From assembly GCF_003860405.1 (NCBI RefSeq), contig NZ_CP034170.1:1426001-1490000 (forward strand): a stretch of 64,000 nt of DNA, given 5' to 3'. Within the stretch, counting starts at the first letter, position 1, and each line of letters begins with the position of its first letter. This document shows, piece by piece, positions 58,549-64,000 of this stretch. The DNA is from Nakamurella antarctica (GTDB lineage: Bacteria > Actinomycetota > Actinomycetes > Mycobacteriales > Nakamurellaceae). Under the pieces are notes generated by a model. It was given only the letters and a program-made list of their open reading frames with translations, did no database searches and was not told the origin of the DNA. The position numbers and the translations under genes are program-made.

Positions 58549-59488
58549 GGCTAAACACAAAGGCGTCCTCAAAGACCCCCAAGCATTCGGGCCCATACCA
58601 ACGGTGCGGACGACACCACCGCCAGTGCCGGCCCATATGGACCCGCAACACGTAACCAGCTCCAAAAGCAAGGAGAAAAACGACACTCAGTGGAGCGCCG
58701 CGACGGCGCCCAAGGGTGGCAACAAACCAATAGATAGCAGCCAGGTTTCGGTGCGACACCCTAAATGCGAGGACTTAGCCTGTCTTCGGAATGAGGTCTT
58801 CGATACCTGCGCTTCTCTTTACCTACCTGAGATGTGCGCTGGAATGACCACCCAAGAACAAGGAAAAATGATTTCGGAGAAAGGCCAAAGCACTAGCTTC
58901 TTGGGCCTCCTCCTGGGGATCGCACTGATTGCTACCGTTATAGCAGCACCTGAAATCCTCGCAGCATGCGTTAGGGGCGGCTGCGCCGCCCTCATTGCGG
59001 GCCTGTCCGGTGATATCAACCTCGCCGCTGATTTAGCAGTCATCGAGCAAGGGCTGACAGCAGGAACTCTTGTTGCTTCAGACGTTGCGCTCATCGAAGC
59101 CCGGCTCGCCGCCGCGCGAATGGCGGGCACTGAAGCCGCAACGGCCACAGAAACAATTGGTGCTGCCGATCACATCGTTCTCGGATTGCGGGCTAACGGC
59201 CTTGAGACCCTAGCGGCCAAGGTCGGTGGAAGGACTCTTCTCGAAGATGCGGAGTGGAGGATAACCTTGCTACAAGCAATCGCTGACCCATCGACAAAGT
59301 TCACGGTCAGCCTAGATGGAATGTCAGGATCTACGGCTTACAATCAAGTTATGTCTGCTGCTAGCCGTGGAGCGAACAGCTCGGTGGGCTACACCGACTG
59401 GGAGATGGCTCAGCTGTACGGGGGCGGCCGCCTGTCCGATACAACCTTTATGCGCGGCGGCGTTGTCGTCGAGAACCCGTTCGGCTGA
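56861..59488 (+). CDS. Orphan RHS C-terminal cassette 1 with distinct toxin tip
   Basis: 875 residues from the first in-frame GTG; RHS similarity extends back to 56747, and the frame is open from 56711 with no start codon before 56861, signal peptide or promoter, so it is an orphan (silent) cassette. The RHS part matches the full gene through SYYARQYDPATATWLSPD and TNTDYLGYC. The tip diverges after CGGQP: a linker, a hydrophobic helix (FLGLLLGIALIATVIAAPEI), then a domain from about DHIVLGLRANGLETLAAKVG to the end (TDWEMAQLYGGGRLSD; RGGVVVENPFG). Function of this toxin not assigned. Recombination into the upstream gene could swap tips. Followed six bases later by its likely immunity gene. Confidence 0.75.
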   Translation: MGWEFDAVGRPIAMTDSVGVTGWTYDPTGQLLTETNPTGATITHAYNNAGQQTGLTYPTGETITTTFDAAGLPVAQKSPFGELKYAFDEAGRLVKEVRSNGVDTTFGYDRAGRVTNITHQLPTDPTPTPLGPVPPGSGGNPAGGITPGDYLAGWDIPTAQGQIPAGGKIVSGYGYDTRSNVTTETNTVTTSGTDPAAGLAALLTPTTVAGVAAGSAKPVTSNTQTHTYDPLNRLTTTTTTNTPTTGATAGGAATGGSAGAGGAAAGGDGTSAYSYDAAGNRVSAITTGTDPTSITATFNNLNQIISSTGTHAATYTYDGAGQRTKETVDGLMTNYTWSPQNRLTKIIRDGRTTDNTYDGIGRLQTSTDTTTTPTTGGGGSGSGGSAVGQPTVTSSVWDGLSVLTETNPASGTTNMVRDITGNVAIQASTLTTPGTGIRWNLTDAQGSPVAQTIGGTVTEQATYGDYGNQTFNTPGWNATVGFGSEITDPTNHLNSYYARQYDPATATWLSPDPHPWSAAASQTQNRYAFVAGNPTTNTDYLGYCPLNSSDFTGGPRCGGQPTPAKHKGVLKDPQAFGPIPTVRTTPPPVPAHMDPQHVTSSKSKEKNDTQWSAATAPKGGNKPIDSSQVSVRHPKCEDLACLRNEVFDTCASLYLPEMCAGMTTQEQGKMISEKGQSTSFLGLLLGIALIATVIAAPEILAACVRGGCAALIAGLSGDINLAADLAVIEQGLTAGTLVASDVALIEARLAAARMAGTEAATATETIGAADHIVLGLRANGLETLAAKVGGRTLLEDAEWRITLLQAIADPSTKFTVSLDGMSGSTAYNQVMSAASRGANSSVGYTDWEMAQLYGGGRLSDTTFMRGGVVVENPFG

Positions 59489-59494
59489 TCTGCG

Positions 59495-59893
59495 GTGACC
59501 CTTCCAATCGACCGCCGTGAGCGCGTCTTTCAACTGTGGGGCTACACGGTCGGCATGGGTCGACTTTGCCTGCGCAGCACCAAGAGCGATCAGTTCACAA
59601 CCCGTATAGATGTAGTTTTCCAAAATGTGAAAGCAGTTCATCTGCCTACGTTCTTACAGGGACTGGTCATCTCGGATGCCAACGCCACCGAGACAGAGCG
59701 CATTATCAGGGACACGGGAATGCTGCCGGATAACGGGTGCAAATTCTTCTCTATGGTTGGCTCGAATTTCAACGGCTTCGTTGTGGCCAGCGTCATCACG
59801 ATTTGCGAGGACGACGGCGAGTTCTTCGAGCCAAGCCGACTATGGCCGAACGCCCCCCCTCTCCCGACTAAGGCGCCCGGGGCTACCGGATAG
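59495..59893 (+). CDS. Candidate immunity protein for orphan cassette 1
   Basis: 132-residue soluble protein starting at a GTG six bases after the cassette stop. Sequence features: ERVFQLWGYTVGMGRLCLRS, TRIDVVFQNVKAVHLPTFLQ, and a Pro-rich end. No named family recognised. Position and size fit an immunity gene for the preceding toxin; that is inference. Confidence 0.65.
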   Translation: MTLPIDRRERVFQLWGYTVGMGRLCLRSTKSDQFTTRIDVVFQNVKAVHLPTFLQGLVISDANATETERIIRDTGMLPDNGCKFFSMVGSNFNGFVVASVITICEDDGEFFEPSRLWPNAPPLPTKAPGATG

Positions 59894-59989
59894 ACGTCGA
59901 ACCCAGCCCCGGTGTTCGACCTGGACTGCTGCACATTCAGGCCAGACCAAACAAGTATTTGTATGACTTCCGCTCGGGCTGATGTGAAC

Positions 59990-61798
59990 CTAGGGAAGGT
60001 TCCGCAGCCTGACCCACCGTCCACCATCAGGGGCAACCCCAGCCGAAGTTTTAGCGACTGAGGCCGGGTCCTGTGTTGGGTCCGTTGTTCCAGTTGCTTC
60101 GGTAGGCGGGGGTGATCCGTGCTGGTCGCGGTTTGGAGGTGGGGGCTCTTTTGGGGTGGTCGTGGCGGTTTTGGTTAGTTGGGTTTGCTCTGTGCGCCAC
60201 TGCTTGGCTTGTTGGGTTTGCTGCTCTGGGGTGCCTCGGTCGAGGTTGTTCAGTGCGGTGGCCACGGCCCCTAGCTTCTCTACAGCCACTCTGTGTGTGG
60301 GGCGTTGTTCGGCGGGGACGGCCAGGTCTCGGTATTGGCTTGTGAGTTGGGCTAGTTCCCTCGCGGCGTCAATGTAGGTGAGCTTGGTTTCTGCGAGTTC
60401 AGCGGCTTGCTTCGCGGCTTGGTCTGCGGCTTTCACTGCTGGTTGCCGCCCCACGAAGTCGTTGAGTAGTTGCTGGTGGTCACCTTTAGCTTCCGGGTCG
60501 CCTAGGGGCCCTAATTGGGTGACTGCCTCGATCCGGGTGTTGTGGGCTGTCACTCTGGCGTAGTTGGCGGCGTCTTGGGCTGCGGCTTTACCGAAAACCC
60601 TGGTCCGGTCGGCGTTGGCTATCGCCTCAGCGGCAGCGCGGTAAGCCGCCCGAACCTTGATGTGCGCGGCCGGTAATTGCCGGGTGATGTCAGCTATGTG
60701 TTGTTGCCGGACCTGTTCGGCGTGGTCGACTGCTACCTGCACCTGCTCGGTGATGCCGTTTTTGATCCGCTGCACATCGCTGTCCCAGTAACCGGTGGGG
60801 TCATCTTCCATTCCCGCTTGCCCAGCAAGTTGCGCAACAGTCCTGGTGCGAAGTCGTAGGTCTAACTCCATCGCGGCCGCCTGGTGCTGCTCGTACTGGG
60901 CCACCGATTCGATGGTGGCAATCTGCTTCTCATACTGGCTGATCGCAGCTACCAACGACGCCCGGTACCTGGCGACACCCCCTGCCGCAGCTGCTGTTGC
61001 CTTCGCTGCTGCTGGATCCACAGCGGTTGGGGTCGCAGCTGGTTGGCCTGCGGTGTTGTTGTATTGGCGGGTTTCGGCGAGGGCGGTTTGTTGGGCTTGG
61101 TGGATTCCGCGGTCAGCGCGGTCCCTGCCTGCTGCGGTTACCCATTGTTGGCGGGCTTGTTGTGGGGTGTCGGCGATGATGACGGCCGTGTTGTGGGTGC
61201 GGCCTCTGGTCATTCCGACGTATTGACCGGCGCCGTCTGTGTACTCATCGTGTAGGAGGGTGGCTTTGTCGGTGGTTTGTCCTTGCACTCCATGCCCAGT
61301 ACTGGCATAGCCGAGTTGCACTGATTCCTGCACGTAGGTGGGTGGGAGGGTCCTGGTGTACCGGTCAGCGGTGCCGGTCACGGTTAAAGCCCCATCGGGG
61401 CTGATTGCAGTGACAGCCCAAGCATCCCGGTTCGCAACTTTCAGCCCGGGGTCATTGACCCTGGTGACAACACGGTCCCCGACTCCGATCCGGTTGTCAT
61501 CCCTTCCGGTGACAGTCGTGTGGTCATCGACCACACCTGCGGCCACCAATCGGTCCCGGATCGCGGCGTTGAGTTCATCAGCGGCTTGGTTCGTTGCGGT
61601 GACCACACTGTGTGATCCGTTGCCGATGATCGTTTCCGCCGCCATGTCGGCGATGCGTTCCCTGGCCTGGTCTGTAACAGGCACGACGGTGATGAGGCCA
61701 CGTTCGGTGAGGCGATCAAACACTGTCCCCGGGTCAAGGTTGTCCCACAGCGCCAGGGAAAGAATCGCGTACCGCTCATCCGGAACGACTTCCATGTA
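59990..61798 (-). pseudogene. Truncated conjugative relaxase/helicase (TraA/MobF C-terminal part)
   Basis: About 600 codons of a TraI/TraA-type relaxase-helicase, antisense to the RHS cassettes. The retained part is the 3' half of the SF1 helicase (VVTATNQAADELNAAIRDRL; GDRVVTRVNDPGLKVANRDA; VQLGYASTGHGVQGQTTDKA; GQYVGMTRGRTHNTAVIIAD) plus the long Gln/Ala-rich C-terminal tail. The relaxase domain and Walker A/B motifs are missing. The open frame continues to 62308, but beyond about 61798 it is the antisense of RHS sequence and not relaxase. First Met in the real part is at 61795. It marks past integration of a conjugative element; no origin of transfer, integrase or other conjugation gene is nearby. 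Confidence 0.8.
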
Positions 61799-61802
61799 TC
61801 CG

Positions 61803-62655
61803 GCGCAGCAGCAATGGCGGATGGGGCATCTGCATACGCCTACGACGCGGCCGGGAACCGGGTTACCGCCATCACCACCGGCGCCGACCCCAGCAGCATC
61901 GCGGCGACGTTCAACGATTTGAACCAGATCATTTCCTCCACCGGCACGCACGTCGCGACCTAGGCCTACGACGGGGTTGGGCAGCGGACGAAGGAAACTG
62001 TGGATGGTTTGCTGACCAACTACGCGTGGTCCCCGCAAAACCGGCTCACCCACATCGTGAGGGACGGCCGAACCACCGATAACACCTACGACGGTATCGG
62101 CCGGCTGCAAACCAGCACCGACACCACCACCACACCCACTCCCGGCAATGCTGGCGGCGGTGCGGGCGGCGGCAGTGGGGGCGGCATGGTGGGGCAACCC
62201 ACTGTGACTTCCAGTGTCTGGGACGGCCTGAGTGTCCTCACCCAAACCAACCCTGCCTCCGGTACCACCAGCATGGTTCGGGATGTCACCGGCAACGTCG
62301 CTATCCAAACCTCCACGTTGACCATCCCCGGCACCGGTATCAGGTGGAACCTCACCGACGCCCAGGGCTCACCCATAGCGCAAACCATTGGCGGCGCTGT
62401 CACCGAACAGGCCACCTACGGTGACTATGGGAATCAGACGTTCAACACTCCTGGTTGGAACGCAACAGTTGGGTTCGGCGGCGAGATCACTGATCCCACC
62501 AACGATTTGAACTCCTACTACGCCCGCCAATACGACCCCGTCACCGCCACCTGGCTCAGCCCCGACCCCTACCAGGGGTCAGTGTCAGCGTCGCAAACCC
62601 AAAACAGGTATGCATTCGTCTCAGGGAACCCCACCACCAACACGGACTTTCTCGG
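61803..62655 (+). repeat. Conserved RHS region, copy 3 (orphan cassette 2)
   Basis: Matches the last 0.85 kb of the conserved RHS region (57643-58491 in copy 2). It begins at GGCGCAGCAGCA immediately beside the relaxase fragment. Confidence 0.85.
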
Positions 62656-63658
62656 GTACTGCTACCAGAACTACACCACCGGTAACTACATCGGAGTCAA
62701 CTGCGGCGGGAAACCAATCGGACCTGGGCTGGAAACGTTCACCAGCGAGAAGTCCGTCGGAAACGCCGCCACCGGACCAGTCCGAAACCTCACCACGACC
62801 ACCACACGCAACAGCCCCCATACGTTCCCAAAGCCGTGGCCACCACGAAAAGCAACGAGAAAAACGACACTCAGTGGAGCGACCCGACGGCGCCCAAGAG
62901 TGGAAGCGACCCCATCGCGAGCAGCAACGTCGCTGTTACTCATCGGTCCTGCGGAGACAGTCTTAGCCTGAAATGCCCTTCAGGTGGACCCAATGTAAAT
63001 TCTGGGCGAATCCTGCCGAAGGGGGTAGAGACGCCAGACCAGTTGTCCCAATGGTATATGGATCAGTGTAATGGAGACGCTGGTTGTGCATACGACGTGG
63101 GATACAAAAGTTGTCAATCATTAAGCATTCAGTTGTGCGATAACCTATCAGGCTGGAATCTCGCACGTGAAAACTTCTGCAAAAGCGATCCAGCAGATAG
63201 ATCCTTTTGTCCCGAAAGCTATGGGGCTGGATACAAATACTCCTATACTTGGCATATCGGGTCAATCGCATCGGTCGGAAACGCCACCACAGCCGCTCAG
63301 AAGTTTGAGGCAAATCCAGGTGCGGTATTCCCGTTTCCGATTAGTGGATGCGATAAACTTAAAGACGGATCTATATGCACGCTCCACGCTTGCCCGGAAA
63401 TTTTTTTTCGGAGTCGGAGAGGTGCTGGTAAATACCACTAGCAGTGGGCTCCAATTTACCGTACTGTCTGAAGACTATTTCGACAGTCCTGGCTCAACAA
63501 TTAAATTTAATTTGACTGAACAGGGAGGCGAGCTATACCTCACACAAACAGCTAACGCGATTAGCTCTGTCTCCGTGGCGCAAATAGGACTAAGCCTGGG
63601 CTCTGTTCGATATACTTGGTTGAAGCAAGCTCGAAACTTATCTAATTTGTCAAAATAG
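61803..63658 (+). pseudogene. Orphan RHS C-terminal cassette 2, disrupted
   Basis: Third RHS copy, starting mid-gene at the relaxase junction. Three lesions: TAC to TAG at 61961-61963 (other copies read T-Y-x-Y-DG); a missing base in the C5 run 62815-62819; an extra base in the T8 run 63401-63408. Restored, the frame passes the core (SYYARQYDPVTATWLSPD, TNTDFLGYC), a Thr-rich linker, KSNEKNDTQW, and a Cys-rich tip (about ten Cys: CGDSLSLKCP, QCNGDAGCAYDVGYKSCQ) ending in FTVLSEDYFDSPGSTIKFNL and LSNLSK. The tip differs from the other two and is A+T-rich. Function unassigned. The longest intact pieces are 62000-62971, 62836-63441 and 63167-63658 in three frames. Confidence 0.7.
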
Positions 63659-63662
63659 GAAT

Positions 63663-63701
63663 TTCCTGACTCAGGAATACTGATTGCGCTCGTGGTAAAA
63701 T
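63663..63701 (+). promoter_or_regulatory. Palindrome and possible promoter before last gene
   Basis: TTCCTGA-C-TCAGGAA (63663-63677) is a perfect 7-bp inverted repeat around one base. TAAAAT at 63696-63701 is a fair -10 box, 27 bases before the ATG at 63729, with the palindrome reaching into the -35 zone. Confidence 0.35.
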
Positions 63702-63728
63702 TTCCAGCAAGGACGGTGAGAGGCGGTT

Positions 63729-64000
63729 ATGAATAGAATTTGGCCAACGAATAAGGCTGATAACTCCATTTCCTCATGCTTGACAGTGGGATTAGCAGGA
63801 TTGATCTGGGCTATTTCAGTATTGTTTGCAATATTTACTACTTTTTTTGTAAGTGTAATTGCTGGGCTGGCATCATTTTTGGTGGCAGCACTGGTTCCGT
63901 GGATTGTTGGATCTTTAGGTCTAAAACCCTATCCTGCTGTCGCCCTGGGTGGGGTGCTTTCCTTAGTAACCACCTATGTGGTTTCCTTCCAGTTTATACA
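63729..64000 (+). CDS. Small membrane protein, 3' end outside window; possible immunity gene
   Basis: Open from the ATG at 63729 to the window edge (90 codons seen), with GAGAGG as a good ribosome-binding site. The sequence is MNRIWPTNKADNSISS, then hydrophobic: LTVGLAGLIWAISVLFAIFT, FFVSVIAGLASFLVAALVPW, and a third segment (VALGGVLSLVTTYVVSF), so at least three membrane helices. A+T-rich like the neighbouring tips. It follows orphan cassette 2 by 70 bases and could be its membrane-located immunity protein; the rest of the gene is not visible. Confidence 0.6.
   Translation, partial: MNRIWPTNKADNSISSCLTVGLAGLIWAISVLFAIFTTFFVSVIAGLASFLVAALVPWIVGSLGLKPYPAVALGGVLSLVTTYVVSFQFI

Noticed and set aside
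61799-62308. Minus-strand N-terminal 170 residues of an apparent 772-residue relaxase
   Set aside because: This part is the exact antisense of RHS copy 3 and contains no relaxase sequence; only 59990 to about 61798 is relaxase-derived.

Overview
The window comes from an actinobacterium (Actinomycetota). The gene order lepB-rnhB-DUF2469-yraN-comM-dprA-xerC-M23 peptidase-rpsB-tsf-pyrH-frr-cdsA is the one known from mycobacteria and relatives. A DUF2469 gene, DUF3558-like and other lipoproteins, a DivIVA-like coiled-coil protein and the GlgE alpha-glucan pathway fit the same phylum. GC content is about 60% by eye. I cannot name a genus.

Layout. Bases 1-4068 are a nitrogen module (amt, partial at the window edge; glnB; glnD). 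Bases 4079-11879 are a core translation, secretion and RNA-processing run (ffh, an amidohydrolase, rpsP, khpA, rimM, trmD, rplS, lepB, rnhB, DUF2469, yraN). Two divergent lipoprotein genes sit between yraN and comM, in a patch with three separate arrays of 15-bp repeats. comM, dprA, a small membrane protein and xerC follow, with a convergent M23 peptidase, then rpsB-tsf-pyrH-frr-cdsA. Bases 23852-33220 hold housekeeping and metabolic genes (zinc-ribbon protein, alpha/beta hydrolase, ABC exporter, coiled-coil protein, methylmalonyl-CoA epimerase, thiolase, MarR regulator, exonuclease, thioredoxin-TPR protein). A zinc metallopeptidase lipoprotein follows. Bases 34577-47419 are an alpha-glucan locus: a minus-strand operon glgE-treS-mak-glgB, with glgP divergent from it and glgX convergent with glgP.

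From about 47.9 kb to the end lies the most unusual part, a secreted RHS/YD-repeat polymorphic-toxin locus. It starts with an LPVTG sortase substrate carrying 26-residue calcium-binding-type repeats. This overlaps by one base a signal-peptide protein with a degenerate amidase domain, which I read as the N-terminal part of the adjacent RHS protein, cut off by a one-base indel. The RHS protein ends in a Hint self-processing domain and a short toxin tip, followed by a candidate immunity gene. Two promoterless orphan RHS C-terminal cassettes follow, each repeating the conserved RHS region, bearing a different toxin tip and followed by its own candidate immunity gene. A truncated conjugative relaxase/helicase gene is wedged antisense between them. 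The tips and immunity genes are visibly richer in A+T than the RHS core.

Four reading-frame breaks (glgB, the amidase-RHS junction, and two in the second orphan cassette) all map to homopolymer runs or homopolymer-rich spots and are single-base indels. They may be sequencing errors, phase-variable tracts or real decay; raw reads would decide.
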